Shown here: in pieces, positions 1 to 9,682 of the stretch
How the letters are laid out: every line of letters begins with the position of its first letter
Position numbering within the stretch: position 1 is the stretch's first letter
Source: SR-FBR-E99 sp963732365
Lineage (GTDB): Bacteria; Bacteroidota; Bacteroidia; Bacteroidales; VadinHA17
Direction: 5' to 3'
Length of the DNA: 64,000 nucleotides
Assembly (NCBI GenBank): GCA_963732365.1
Contig: CAVSZC010000005.1
Location: forward strand, 558,001 to 622,000
Notes under the pieces: model-generated
What the model saw: the letters and a program-made list of their open reading frames with translations, nothing else
Databases searched by the model: none
Told to the model about the DNA's origin: nothing
Position numbers and translations under genes: made by a program

Positions 1-218
1 ACAGTGACTGTTTTAGACAGGGTGTTCATTGCCCGGAGCGGATCCTGATCGCTGGGCCCCATAGTATAAGAGCCTGCGGGAATGAAAGCCATCTCAAACG
101 GTTCAGGCTCATAGAATTTTTTTCTTCCCTGAACACCTGTCAACTCACCGGTGTCATACGAGGCGCAACCACCGATAAACAAGGCTATTGTAAGAGCTAA
201 AAGGGTTACCTTTTTCAT
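1..218 (-). CDS. gldK: Gliding/T9SS lipoprotein GldK (PorK), N-terminal part
   Basis: Only the first 72 codons lie in the window; the gene continues past the left edge. The start is a lipoprotein signal peptide: Lys-Lys, a hydrophobic run, then a lipobox with Cys18. It is followed by IPAGSYTMGPSDQD, the entry of the formylglycine-generating-enzyme-like fold as it appears in GldK/PorK. In known type IX secretion systems GldK forms an outer-membrane ring with GldN. The gene lies 47 bp downstream of porP on the same strand, which is the porP-porK order of Porphyromonas gingivalis. Identification rests on signal peptide, motif and context; gldL, gldM and gldN are expected just outside the window. 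Confidence 0.85.
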   Translation of the reverse strand, partial: MKKVTLLALTIALFIGGCASYDTGELTGVQGRKKFYEPEPFEMAFIPAGSYTMGPSDQDPLRAMNTLSKTVT

Positions 219-265
219 ATACTGTAAAATTTAACGATGCAAGTAAGTTATTTTTTTCTTAAATA

Positions 266-1210
266 TCATAGAAACCGAATACTTTTATATTTAGTAGTGC
301 TTTTCCCCAGGCCGATATCAAAACTATAGGAAACGATGAATTCATGCGATCCACTCGTCCCTTTTCTGATCTCTGAAATGGGGAAGTCATATCCATATCC
401 TATTTTTAGGCCGTTAATTAATTCTGTACCTGCAAAGCCTGATATTGCATCTCCGGCTCTGTAGGAAACGCCACCCCACACCTTTTTATTGTATCTGACC
501 ATGCCTGTTGCAACATATTGGACTGCAGCTCCGTCAAACACCACGAAGGCGGAAGGGATCAGTTCCAGTGCAGGATTTGGCAGCTGGAAAGTATACCCAG
601 CAGTAAGATAATACTGCCGGCTGACGTATGTAGCTGTTTCTGTGTATTTTATGTCTGGCTGGTTGAGGTGTGTGACTGAGAGCCCCACATAATAATTGAC
701 ACCCTGGTAATATACTCCTCCGGAAATGTCGAGGGCAAGGTAGCTTTCATCATTTTCAGGGATCAAAGGGTCTCCTGAAGGTGGCGTATGGGCTGATCCT
801 CCGGGAATAAACCATTCCGGCTCCAGGGTCTTGTTAAGAATCCCGGCACTCAGTCCTGCTCCCAGTGTACCCGTTCCCAGCGGTATCAGGTATGAATAAG
901 CCAGAGTAATGTTAATATCATTGCTGAATCCGTATTTGTCTGACTCAATCAGCAAGCCTGCACCGCTTGTCAGCCCGAAAATGTTGAATGGAGTGTTGAT
1001 ATTGAATATCATTGTTGAGGGCGCTCCGGGGAACCCAACCCATTGCTGTCGTGTGAGGGCGGTGGCGGCTATCATGCCGCTCATTCCTGAGTAGGCGGGG
1101 TTATAAGTCTGTGTATTAAACATATAATGACTTATAACAGGATCCTGTTGCCCAGAAACCATGCTTACCGTTGATATTAAGGCTAGGATGACTGTCCTGA
1201 CTTTCTTCAT
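266..1210 (-). CDS. porP: Type IX secretion system outer-membrane protein PorP/SprF family
   Basis: This 314-residue protein has a cleavable signal peptide (about residues 1-20) followed by QQDPVISHYMFNTQTYNPAY, the hallmark N-terminus of PorP/SprF proteins. The rest alternates in short polar and hydrophobic stretches, as expected for an outer-membrane beta barrel, and ends near the usual family length. PorP-type proteins are T9SS components or anchor cargo at the cell surface. Because it directly precedes gldK on the same strand, it is probably the core PorP rather than one of the many SprF paralogues. It lies 82 bp downstream of the arginase-like gene and may share its transcript. Confidence 0.9.
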   Translation of the reverse strand: MKKVRTVILALISTVSMVSGQQDPVISHYMFNTQTYNPAYSGMSGMIAATALTRQQWVGFPGAPSTMIFNINTPFNIFGLTSGAGLLIESDKYGFSNDINITLAYSYLIPLGTGTLGAGLSAGILNKTLEPEWFIPGGSAHTPPSGDPLIPENDESYLALDISGGVYYQGVNYYVGLSVTHLNQPDIKYTETATYVSRQYYLTAGYTFQLPNPALELIPSAFVVFDGAAVQYVATGMVRYNKKVWGGVSYRAGDAISGFAGTELINGLKIGYGYDFPISEIRKGTSGSHEFIVSYSFDIGLGKSTTKYKSIRFL

Positions 1211-1292
1211 GTTCTAAAAGTGCATCGGCACCCTTAAAAGTAACGAGTAAAATAAATAAAAAATATGCAGGCAGCCAAATAGAGTTTAAATT

Positions 1293-2462
1293 TTAGTGAC
1301 TGAACCTGAGTATTGCCTTGGTCCACCGGCCCGGAACCTGGTCGCGGCTGGCCATCAGGTAGTCATCGTAGGAGCATGCCAGGCAGTGTGGCTCACCTGC
1401 TGCGTCACGCACCTCAATCCACCACCGTTCCGTGATATTGCTCTTTATGAAGATTGCCTCGCCCTCCAGGTCGCTGAGGGTGACGTGGTAACGGGTAAAC
1501 CTGCTGTTCATCTGATCGCCCAGATAATTGATCTCAAACTGCTTCTGGGAGAATCCTTCGAGGAAGAACCAGATCAGCTGGGCGGCAAGGTGGGATGTCT
1601 GAAAACGGTTATCGATCACAGGATTTACTTCAGTCAGCACATATATCTTAAGGTTATCGGAGAGACCTGCATATCTTGAGAGCAGGCATACCTCCTCACC
1701 GTAGAAGCCGTTTGCCGAAGGAAGCACGGTGCCGGGGGCATCTGACTGACGCACTGCTCCAATGTCGAAGATTGCGGCGGTGGCATCACGGAATAAAGGT
1801 TCTGTCTCATGTATTGCTGCCCTGACCTCGCCTATCCGCATCATATCATAATGTCTGCGGTTAAACCGGTTGACAACCTGCTGATCGGTAAGGTATGTCT
1901 GGAATCCGATTGAGGATAGGTGCGAGAGTTTGCTTCCGCTGCGGTAGATGAGGTCATTCATCCAGTTCAGTGCATGTGCCTCTCTTTTCTCCACTGTGAA
2001 ATCGAGCCTAGAATCAACTGACACGAGTGACCATGGCTGCCTGAGCGAGGAGAGTCCCCTGTCAATGGCAGGCATAAGGGCACTTGTTCCGCCAATTATT
2101 ACAGGTACAATATTTTCTGAAAGAAGAAAGGCTATCACATCTCTCAGTCCGGCAATGGTATCCTCAAATCCTGTTCCGGTCTTGAAATTGCCAAGGTCAA
2201 TAATCTTCATCTTGCCAGGCAGGCGTGAGAATGAATAGAGGTTTTTGCGGATGGCATCAGGGGCATAAGAGGCACCCCTGTTTGATGAGAAGCGGTCATC
2301 GGGTACACCAACCAATGCGACGCTGTACCCGGCAATGTCCCCCAGGGGCTCGTTACCGGTATTGACGGTTACATTGTGCGGGAAAGCCCCTGAGCCTGTA
2401 AGCTGCTCTATCTCAGGCTTGTCAAGGCATACCGGGTCAAAATATTGATTCAGGTCAGTCAT
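1293..2462 (-). CDS. Arginase/formimidoylglutamase-fold protein with degenerate metal site
   Basis: The 389-residue protein has the ureohydrolase fold signature: GVPDDRFSSNRGASYAPDAIR at about residues 52-72, then GGTS (124-127) where active enzymes have GGDH, VDSRLD (149-154) where they have DAHxD, and FDIGAVRQSDAPG in place of SFDxDxxDP. At least two Mn-binding His/Asp positions are therefore changed, so ordinary arginase or formimidoylglutamase activity is doubtful. A ureohydrolase-family gene between topA and the gldK operon is a recurrent arrangement in Bacteroidota. It starts 12 bp after topA ends, suggesting one transcript. A structural or accessory role in secretion is possible but unproven. 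Confidence 0.75.
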   Translation of the reverse strand: MTDLNQYFDPVCLDKPEIEQLTGSGAFPHNVTVNTGNEPLGDIAGYSVALVGVPDDRFSSNRGASYAPDAIRKNLYSFSRLPGKMKIIDLGNFKTGTGFEDTIAGLRDVIAFLLSENIVPVIIGGTSALMPAIDRGLSSLRQPWSLVSVDSRLDFTVEKREAHALNWMNDLIYRSGSKLSHLSSIGFQTYLTDQQVVNRFNRRHYDMMRIGEVRAAIHETEPLFRDATAAIFDIGAVRQSDAPGTVLPSANGFYGEEVCLLSRYAGLSDNLKIYVLTEVNPVIDNRFQTSHLAAQLIWFFLEGFSQKQFEINYLGDQMNSRFTRYHVTLSDLEGEAIFIKSNITERWWIEVRDAAGEPHCLACSYDDYLMASRDQVPGRWTKAILRFSH

Positions 2463-2474
2463 ATCATCTGTTTG

Positions 2475-4793
2475 TCACTTCTTCCTGGCAGCCTTTGGTT
2501 TTTTCCCCTGGCCTCCTTTCTCAATGATAGCCAAACATTCTTCACGTGTCAGCTTGAGCGGGTCACTCCCTTTGGGTATCCTGTAGTTGTTCTTTTCATG
2601 CGTGATGTAAGGGCCGTATTTGCCATTCAGGATCCTGATGTCGCCGAACTCATTGATAACCTTCATCTTGTCGCCTTCCCTCTTCTCCCTTATTATCTCC
2701 ATGGCCCTCTCTTCCGTAATGGTATATGGGTCGTCAACCCCTTTTTTCAGGGAGTAGAACTTGCCGTCATGTCTCACGTAAGGTCCGAACTTCCCGAGTC
2801 CGATAACCATTTCATTATCTTCGAATGTTCCAACGGTTCTTGGGAGGTCAAACAGGGAGAGGGCTTCTTCAAGAGTAATGGTCTCGAGAAGCTGGTCACG
2901 CTTCAGGTTTGCAAAGCGTGGCTTCTTATCAGGGGATGCCTCACCGAGCTGCACTACAGGGCCGAACCGGCTCATCTTCACTATCACCGGCAAGCCTGTC
3001 GCCGGATCATTGCCCAGCTGGCGGGTGCCTGTCATGCGTGCCTTGGTAGAAAGGGACTCATCCACTGACTTTCGGAAGGGGCCGTAAAAGAGTGAAATCA
3101 TCTTTTCCCAGACAAGCTCTCCGGCTGCGATCTCATCAAATTCCTTCTCAACCCCGGCAGTAAAGTTATAATCAAGGATATCGGGGAAATTGGAGATCAG
3201 AAAGTCATTGACGATCATTCCGATATCTTTAGGAAAGAGTTTAGATTTCTCTTTCCCGGCTATTTCACTCTTCTCGCTCCTGGTGATCTTCCCTTTTGAG
3301 AGGGATAGCTGGGCCACTGTTCGTTTTTCTCCCGGCCTGTCTTCCCTGGCCACGTAGCCGCGCGACTGTATAGTTGAAATAATAGGTGCATAGGTTGAAG
3401 GTCTTCCGATACCGAGCTCCTCGAGTTTCTTCACCAGGCTTGCCTCGGTGTACCGCGGCGGGGGTGTGGTGAAGCGCTGCAGGGCGGTTATGACGTCGGA
3501 AGTGAGTGCCATACCTTTGTCAACACGGGGAAGGATTGCCTTCTCATCATCCGTTCCGTTGGTGTCATAAGATTCGGTATATACCTTCAGGAACCCGTCA
3601 AAAAGGATCACCTCACCTGTTGCGGTGAAGTTCACGGGAGAAGATGACATGCCAATGGTGATGGTTGTCTTTTCGGTCTCCGCGTCTGCCATCTGTGAGG
3701 CAATGGCTCTGCGCCAGATGAGCTCGTAGAGTCTTTTTTCGTTATTGCTCCCGGTTGTATCCTTCTTGTCAAAGTATGTTGGTCTTATTGCTTCATGAGC
3801 CTCCTGTGCCCCTTTGGAGTGCGTTTTGAACTGCCTTGTACGTGAGTATTTGCTGCCGTAATCATCCGTTACCACCTGCCTGGCAGTGTTAAGTGCAAGG
3901 GATGACAGGTTTGTCGAGTCAGTCCTCATGTAGGTTATCTTACCTGCCTCATAGAGTTTCTGTGCGACAGACATCGTCTGTGCGACAGAGAAACCAAGCT
4001 TGCGGTATGCCTCCTGCTGAAGGGTGGATGTGGTGAACGGCGGTGCAGGTGAACGGGTACCGGGCCTGACAACTATGTTTTCAACAGTGAAGGAGGCGCC
4101 TGAACAGTTTTCAAGGAAAGCTCTGGCATCAGACTCTGTGCTGAATTTCTTGGGACATTCTGCCTTGAGGACCACATCTTTTCCCTCCTGGTTTCTTCCC
4201 GTGAAGGTTCCTGTCACCCTGTATGCCGAGTCTGAAGAGAAGTTTATGATCTCACGTTCGCGGTCTACCAGCAGGCGGACGGCGACAGACTGCACCCTTC
4301 CTGCCGAGAGGGAAGGCTGAACCTTCTTCCAGAGCACAGGTGATATCTCAAATCCTACCAGCCTGTCAAGTATTCTCCTTGCCTGCTGGGCATTCACCAG
4401 GTTCATATCCACCTGGCGGGGTGACGCAATTGCATTGTTGATTGCCTCTTTGGTGATCTCATGGAAGACGATGCGGCGTGTTGTCTCCTGATCCAGTCCC
4501 AGGACGGATACCAGATGCCACGCAATGGCCTCCCCCTCACGGTCCTCATCAGAAGCAATCCATACTGTCTTTGCCTGCGAGGCAAGCTTCTTCAGCTCAC
4601 TGACCACTTTCTTTTTCTCTTCCGGTACCTCATATACAGGCTTGAAACCTTTATCCACCTCTATCCCCAGCTTATTCTTTGAAAGATCACGTATGTGTCC
4701 GAAACTTGACACAACGGTAAATTCCTTCCCGAGAAATTTCTCTATCGTTTTTGCCTTCGCAGGAGATTCAACAATTACCAGATTTTCTGTCAT
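2475..4793 (-). CDS. topA: DNA topoisomerase I (type IA)
   Basis: Relaxes negatively supercoiled DNA by single-strand passage. The start at 4793 gives 772 residues beginning MTENLVIVESPAKAKTIEKF, the TOPRIM start of bacterial TopA; the open frame extends 22 codons further upstream but those residues do not belong to the family. The acidic DxExE-type motif is seen as SDEDREGEA, and the active-site tyrosine lies in ITYMRTDS. The C-terminus has two GKYGPY/GKFGPY repeats, the zinc-free repeats seen in many Bacteroidota enzymes, and a basic Lys/Arg tail. It is the first gene of the leftward topA, arginase-like, porP, gldK group and is divergent from the penicillin-binding protein gene. Confidence 0.97.
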   Translation of the reverse strand: MTENLVIVESPAKAKTIEKFLGKEFTVVSSFGHIRDLSKNKLGIEVDKGFKPVYEVPEEKKKVVSELKKLASQAKTVWIASDEDREGEAIAWHLVSVLGLDQETTRRIVFHEITKEAINNAIASPRQVDMNLVNAQQARRILDRLVGFEISPVLWKKVQPSLSAGRVQSVAVRLLVDREREIINFSSDSAYRVTGTFTGRNQEGKDVVLKAECPKKFSTESDARAFLENCSGASFTVENIVVRPGTRSPAPPFTTSTLQQEAYRKLGFSVAQTMSVAQKLYEAGKITYMRTDSTNLSSLALNTARQVVTDDYGSKYSRTRQFKTHSKGAQEAHEAIRPTYFDKKDTTGSNNEKRLYELIWRRAIASQMADAETEKTTITIGMSSSPVNFTATGEVILFDGFLKVYTESYDTNGTDDEKAILPRVDKGMALTSDVITALQRFTTPPPRYTEASLVKKLEELGIGRPSTYAPIISTIQSRGYVAREDRPGEKRTVAQLSLSKGKITRSEKSEIAGKEKSKLFPKDIGMIVNDFLISNFPDILDYNFTAGVEKEFDEIAAGELVWEKMISLFYGPFRKSVDESLSTKARMTGTRQLGNDPATGLPVIVKMSRFGPVVQLGEASPDKKPRFANLKRDQLLETITLEEALSLFDLPRTVGTFEDNEMVIGLGKFGPYVRHDGKFYSLKKGVDDPYTITEERAMEIIREKREGDKMKVINEFGDIRILNGKYGPYITHEKNNYRIPKGSDPLKLTREECLAIIEKGGQGKKPKAARKK

Positions 4794-4905
4794 CCAAGAT
4801 TTTTTAAAAACAGGGCAAAGTAAGTGATTATGGGCACTAACTTCAAAATTATTAAGCAAGATTCTGTATAATTCACTAAATTAGCGCCCATATTATGAGC
4901 TTATC

Positions 4906-7245
4906 ATGAGGGATCAAAAACTCCGCAAACACATTATCTGGTTCTGGGTGATTATTTCTCTTCCCGTGGTTTTTTTAATCACTCTCTTTATTCTCATTTC
5001 TACCCAGAAGCTTGGTCCTCTTCCCTCTTTTGAAGAGCTTGAAAACCCTGCCAGCAACCTTGCCGCGGAGGTCTATTCGGAAGATAATGTACTGCTGGGG
5101 AAGTTTTACATCCAGAACCGGACATGGACGGACTACGAAGATATCTCACCTTACGTCATTGATGCCCTTATTGCGACTGAAGACATAAGGTTTTACAGGC
5201 ACTCAGGCATCGATGTCAGGGGACTTGCGAGGGTGCTTGTAAAGACAATTATCCTCGGACAGAATACTGGCGGTGGCAGTACCATCACCCAGCAGCTGGC
5301 AAAGAACCTGTTCCTTCCGCGCGACCTTTCGAATGATCCGGCCATTGTGAGAGCGGTGAAGCTGGCCATTGCCAAATTCAAGGAGTGGCAGACAGCAGTG
5401 AAGCTTGAGAAGAGCTATACCAAGGAAGAGATCATAACAATGTATCTGAACGTTTTTGACTTCATATACAATGGAGTGGGTATAAACTCGGCCGCGCGCA
5501 TTTATTTCAACACGACACCTGACTCATTGAACATAGAGCAATCGGCACTTCTGGTCGGGATGCTGAAGAATTCGGTTGCATACAATCCGCTGCGCAATTA
5601 CGATGCTGCGTTTAACCGGCGCAATGTCGTCCTGGGGCAGATGGAGAGGTACGGGTATCTTCAGCGCGAAGTGGTTGACTCGGTCAGGAAGCTGGATATC
5701 GTTCTTGACCTTCGGGAGGACAGCCATAATACCGGTCTTGCCACCTATTTCAGGGAGTATATCCGCACAACCATGATCAAATATGAGCCGGAGCGAAACA
5801 TGTTCTACTCTGATGATCAGTATAATGATGCTGTCTGGCAGTGGAACAATGATCCGCTTTACGGCTGGTGCAGGAAGAACAAGAAACCGGACGGGAATAA
5901 CTACAATCTGTACCGTGACGGACTGAGGATATATACGACCATTAATTCAAAGATGCAGACCTATGCAGAGGAAGCTCTGGCAGAGCATCTCTCTGTTAAC
6001 CTGCAGCCTGTCTTTAACAAGAAGGCAAAGACCTACAGAAATCCACCCTACTCTAATGATCTCAATGTTACGGAGGTAAAACAGCTGATTGAGAGATCGG
6101 TCAGGCAGAGTGACAGATACCGTAATATGAAGTCTGCAGGTGTGCCGGAGGACTCTATTACCCTGTCATTCAATACGCCGATACCCATGAAGCTCTTCTC
6201 CTGGAGCGGAGAGCGCGATACCGTGATGACTCCCCTTGATTCGGTAAAGTATTATAAGTTTTTCGTGAGGTCATCATTTATGGCCATGAATCCCCATACA
6301 GGGCATGTGAAGGCATATGTCGGAGGACCTGACTTCAGATATTTCAAATATGACGCTGTGACGCAGCAGAAGAAACAGGTAGGGTCGACCATCAAACCTT
6401 TCCTTTACACGCTGGCGATGCAGGATGGCTATTCCCCCTGTTTTGAGGTTGAAAACATAGCCCGGTCGTTTGAAGTGGGAGATTCGGTATGGATCCCCCG
6501 CAGCTCAGGGCCTGAGGAATTTCACGGCAGGATGGTCACTCTGAAGTGGGGGCTTGCGCAGTCGGAAAATTACATATCTGCCTGGCTGATGAAACAGTTC
6601 TCCCCGATGGCAGTGACTGACCTCATGCACCGTATGGGAGTCAGGAGTTATATTGATCCGGTCTTTTCCATTTTCCTGGGCACATCGGACCTCTCACTGG
6701 AGGAGATGGTGGGCGCCTACGGCACATTTGCCAACAAGGGGGTATATACCCGCCCTCTGTATGTGACACGTATCGAGGACCGCAACGGAAATGTCATTTC
6801 AACCTTTTTACCTTATATTGATGAGGTAATAAGTGAAGAGGATGCCTTCCTCATGACAAGCCTGCTGCAGGGAGTTGTCAACGAAGGGACGGGGCTCAGG
6901 CTTCGCGGAACCTACAAGCTCAGGAACCAGATGGGAGGCAAGACCGGTACGACACAGAACCATTCAAACGGATGGTATATGGGCGTATTGCCTGATCTTG
7001 TTGCAGGTGTATGGACAGGATGGGAGGACCAGGCCATTCATTTTGAGGATCTCTCTCTTGGCCAGGGGTCGAACATGGCACTGCCTGTGTTCGGGATTTT
7101 CCTGAATAAAGTCCTTGCCGATCCGGAGTTTGTTCCAATGGCGGAATCGTTCTTCGAGGCTCCGGCAAATTTCAATATTGTGCTTGACTGCGACCGGGCA
7201 GCAGGAAAAAATCAGAGGAGTCCGTACAGGCAGCAGTATTACTGA
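4906..7245 (+). CDS. Class A penicillin-binding protein 1A (transglycosylase/transpeptidase)
   Basis: A bifunctional peptidoglycan synthase of 779 residues. It has a short cytoplasmic tail, one membrane anchor (about residues 10-31), a GT51 glycosyltransferase domain with ATEDIRFYRHSGID and GGSTITQQLAKNLF, and a transpeptidase domain with the SxxK motif in GSTIKP (Ser near 494), an SxN motif in QSENYI (near 552) and KTGTT (near 679). All catalytic motifs are intact. Its stop codon abuts the stop of the convergent radA in the palindrome TGATCA, so no gap exists between them. The closest named families are PbpF/MrcA/PonA; the exact paralogue name cannot be fixed. Confidence 0.95.
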   Translation: MRDQKLRKHIIWFWVIISLPVVFLITLFILISTQKLGPLPSFEELENPASNLAAEVYSEDNVLLGKFYIQNRTWTDYEDISPYVIDALIATEDIRFYRHSGIDVRGLARVLVKTIILGQNTGGGSTITQQLAKNLFLPRDLSNDPAIVRAVKLAIAKFKEWQTAVKLEKSYTKEEIITMYLNVFDFIYNGVGINSAARIYFNTTPDSLNIEQSALLVGMLKNSVAYNPLRNYDAAFNRRNVVLGQMERYGYLQREVVDSVRKLDIVLDLREDSHNTGLATYFREYIRTTMIKYEPERNMFYSDDQYNDAVWQWNNDPLYGWCRKNKKPDGNNYNLYRDGLRIYTTINSKMQTYAEEALAEHLSVNLQPVFNKKAKTYRNPPYSNDLNVTEVKQLIERSVRQSDRYRNMKSAGVPEDSITLSFNTPIPMKLFSWSGERDTVMTPLDSVKYYKFFVRSSFMAMNPHTGHVKAYVGGPDFRYFKYDAVTQQKKQVGSTIKPFLYTLAMQDGYSPCFEVENIARSFEVGDSVWIPRSSGPEEFHGRMVTLKWGLAQSENYISAWLMKQFSPMAVTDLMHRMGVRSYIDPVFSIFLGTSDLSLEEMVGAYGTFANKGVYTRPLYVTRIEDRNGNVISTFLPYIDEVISEEDAFLMTSLLQGVVNEGTGLRLRGTYKLRNQMGGKTGTTQNHSNGWYMGVLPDLVAGVWTGWEDQAIHFEDLSLGQGSNMALPVFGIFLNKVLADPEFVPMAESFFEAPANFNIVLDCDRAAGKNQRSPYRQQYY

Positions 7246-8598
7246 TCAGGAGAATAATAACCTCACCAGCCCCTCTATTTTCACTACAGACCTGATCTTG
7301 AGTCCGTTCTGCTCTTTTACGTTACGGTGATAGCCTGATATTACTATCTGTTCGAATCCCATCCTTGAAGCTTCAAGTATTCGTTGTTCAACCCTGGCGA
7401 CGGGCCGTATCTCACCCGAAAGCCCCACTTCGCCCGCAAATGCAGTATGATGTCCCACCGGAGAGTCAAGGTTTGATGAGAGGACCGAGCTCACCACTGC
7501 AAGGTCGATGGCCGGATCGCTTACCTTAATGCCTCCTGCAATGTTCAGAAAGACATCCTTCACTGCCAGCCTGAATCCCGCTCTCTTTTCCAGCACTGCC
7601 AGCAGCATATTGAGTCTTCTTGTGTCAAACCCTGTCGAGCTTCGCTGGGGAGTGCCGTAGACCGCGCTGCTAACCAGTGCCTGTGTCTCGATCATGAAAG
7701 GTCTGAGGCCGTCGACGGTAGCGGCAATAGAGACTCCGCTGGCAGGTTCGCGGTCACGCCTGATGAACAGCTCCGAAGGGTTCGTCACCTCGCGCAGCCC
7801 GTCGCCGGCCATCTCAAATATGCCTATCTCAGCCGTTGACCCGAAGCGGTTTTTCACCGGCCGCAGTATACGGAAGACATAATTGCCGTCTCCCTCAAAC
7901 TGCAGGACCACGTCAACGATATGTTCGAGCACCTTGGGGCCGGCGAGTGATCCGTCCTTGGTTATGTGTCCTATAAGTATCACCGGCACACCTGTCTCTT
8001 TGGCATAGCGCAGCATCATGGCGGCGCACTCTCTTACCTGTGACACTGACCCTGCTGAAGACTCAAGCAATGTCGACCTGAGGGTCTGTATGGAGTCTAT
8101 TATAAGCAGGTGCGGATTGATCATCCCTGCCTGTGTTATGACATTCTCGAGCTCGGTCTCGTTATATATGAAGCACTGGTCATTCTCTCCCGGCAGCCTT
8201 CCGGCTCTCAGTTTGACCTGTCCTTCGCTCTCCTCTCCCGATACGTACAGTACCCGTCTCTCTCTGCATGCCAGAGCCAGCTGGAGAGCAAGGGTTGATT
8301 TTCCGATGCCCGGTTCCCCTCCCATAAGTATAAGGGACCCCCTGACCATTCCTCCCCCGAGCAGACGGTCCATTTCACTTATGCCCGTCGTTATCCGGTC
8401 ACTGTCACTCACCTCTATTCCTGAGAGCAGCTCCGGCTTTCGTCGCGGAGCATCGGATAAGGATGTGACAGTTGATGAAGGAGTTATGATCTCTTCACGG
8501 TAAGTATTCCATTCCTTGCATGCGGGGCAGTGTCCTATCCACTTCGGTGACTCCGCACCACAGTTCTGACATACATAAACAGTCTTGTTTTTTGCCAT
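7246..8598 (-). CDS. radA: DNA repair protein RadA (Sms)
   Basis: RadA is a RecA-like ATPase that drives branch migration in recombinational repair. The 450-residue protein begins with a four-cysteine zinc finger (Cys10, Cys13, Cys24, Cys27), then the Walker A motif GGEPGIGKST. The RadA-specific KNRFGST motif and a C-terminal Lon-protease-like domain follow (DLAVVSSVLSS, GEVGLSGEIRPV). Length and domain order are normal. A -7 promoter box 23 bp upstream suggests it is transcribed alone. Confidence 0.97.
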   Translation of the reverse strand: MAKNKTVYVCQNCGAESPKWIGHCPACKEWNTYREEIITPSSTVTSLSDAPRRKPELLSGIEVSDSDRITTGISEMDRLLGGGMVRGSLILMGGEPGIGKSTLALQLALACRERRVLYVSGEESEGQVKLRAGRLPGENDQCFIYNETELENVITQAGMINPHLLIIDSIQTLRSTLLESSAGSVSQVRECAAMMLRYAKETGVPVILIGHITKDGSLAGPKVLEHIVDVVLQFEGDGNYVFRILRPVKNRFGSTAEIGIFEMAGDGLREVTNPSELFIRRDREPASGVSIAATVDGLRPFMIETQALVSSAVYGTPQRSSTGFDTRRLNMLLAVLEKRAGFRLAVKDVFLNIAGGIKVSDPAIDLAVVSSVLSSNLDSPVGHHTAFAGEVGLSGEIRPVARVEQRILEASRMGFEQIVISGYHRNVKEQNGLKIRSVVKIEGLVRLLFS

Positions 8599-8620
8599 CA
8601 GGAAGAGGTTGTGTAAGGGA

Positions 8621-8628
8621 CAAATTTA
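8621..8628 (-). promoter_or_regulatory. Bacteroidota -7 box for radA
   Basis: TAAATTTG on the minus strand fits the Bacteroidota consensus TAnnTTTG. It ends 23 bp before the radA start, giving a short leader of about 16 bases. No clear -33 TTTG is seen. Confidence 0.5.
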
Positions 8629-8642
8629 GTAAATGTATGGCA

Positions 8643-9680
8643 TCAGATAACTTTCTCAGGCGAGGGGGAAGATAAAATATGCCCGCTCTGTTTTCCGAAG
8701 AGAATAAACATGGATATTGCACCTATGACTGCAATCACAAGCAGCTGTGACTCATGCGAAAGTGTTGCATATGCAAGTCCTTCTTCAAGCGGAATGCCGT
8801 ATATCACGAGGAGGCCCCGCGATACTATCCAGTGGAAGGCTCCCATTCCGCTCTGTACCGGAACGGCCATTCCGAAGCTGCCTACGACAAGGATGAACAT
8901 TGCTCCGCTAAGCCCGAGACCGGACGTTGATTCAAGACATAGCAGAGGAAGGTATGCCATAAACAGATATGAAATCCAGAGAAGTATGGTCAGTAAAATA
9001 AATTCCCACTTCCTTTTAAGCGATGCAATTGATTTCAGCCCCTCGATGATACCGTCAAAAAATATGTATAGTTTCCTGAAAAACGGTTTGCCTGATAGCC
9101 GTTGCCTGAGCGAAAAATATAGATAAACGCCAAGGACTCCGAGAGCAATTATCACCACATACAGGATAGAGGAGGAACCGACAAGAACGGATAATTTCTC
9201 ATTTGCCGGGTCAATAACATTTTCAGAAAGGAACCTTCCTGTCGTTTTGCTTCCGGCGATGATTGTAAAGCCAAGCAGGACCAGGACAGTAAGGACATCG
9301 ATTGTCCGTTCTATTATGACTGTGCCCACCAGTTTGTCAAATGGAAGTTTCTCTTTCCTCCCCAGGGCGGCGCACCGTGTCACCTCTCCCAGCCTTGGAA
9401 AGATCAGGTTGGCGAAATAGCCTGTGACCAGTGAGTGGTAAGTATTCATCAGGGCCGGTTTATAGCCCAGGGGTTCAATCAGAAGAGTCCACCGCCGTGC
9501 CCTGATGAACAGGGCGATTATCGAAACGGCAGATGAGAGCAGCAGCCATCCGTATTCGGCATCACCGAGCGTCGCGCCCAGCTTTTTGAGGTCAATGCCC
9601 CTGAAGGAGATCCATAAAAGGACAATCCCCAGAATAAGGAACAGAATAATCCTTGCGGAATTCTTCAGACCGCTCTTCAA
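8643..9680 (-). CDS. Flippase-like integral membrane protein (lysylphosphatidylglycerol synthase TM/AglD family)
   Basis: A 345-residue multi-spanning membrane protein starting with a signal-anchor-like helix (RIILFLILGIVLLWISF). The pattern of seven to eight helices and the segment FPRLGEVTRCAAL match the YbhN/AglD/LPG-synthase transmembrane family, whose members lack the C-terminal aminoacyl transferase half. Proposed roles in the family are lipid or lipid-linked sugar translocation; the substrate here is unknown. It begins only 2 bp after panD ends, so it is probably cotranscribed with panD, although no functional link to pantothenate synthesis is evident. Confidence 0.8.
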   Translation of the reverse strand: MKSGLKNSARIILFLILGIVLLWISFRGIDLKKLGATLGDAEYGWLLLSSAVSIIALFIRARRWTLLIEPLGYKPALMNTYHSLVTGYFANLIFPRLGEVTRCAALGRKEKLPFDKLVGTVIIERTIDVLTVLVLLGFTIIAGSKTTGRFLSENVIDPANEKLSVLVGSSSILYVVIIALGVLGVYLYFSLRQRLSGKPFFRKLYIFFDGIIEGLKSIASLKRKWEFILLTILLWISYLFMAYLPLLCLESTSGLGLSGAMFILVVGSFGMAVPVQSGMGAFHWIVSRGLLVIYGIPLEEGLAYATLSHESQLLVIAVIGAISMFILFGKQSGHILSSPSPEKVI

Positions 9681-9682
9681 TG

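Noticed and set aside
2445..3068. 207-codon plus-strand open frame across the end of topA
   Set aside because: It is antisense to highly conserved topA sequence, has no family-like residues and arises from codon bias.
4816..4823. TTACTTTG as a topA promoter box
   Set aside because: One base off the TAnnTTTG consensus and without a -33 element; too weak to list.
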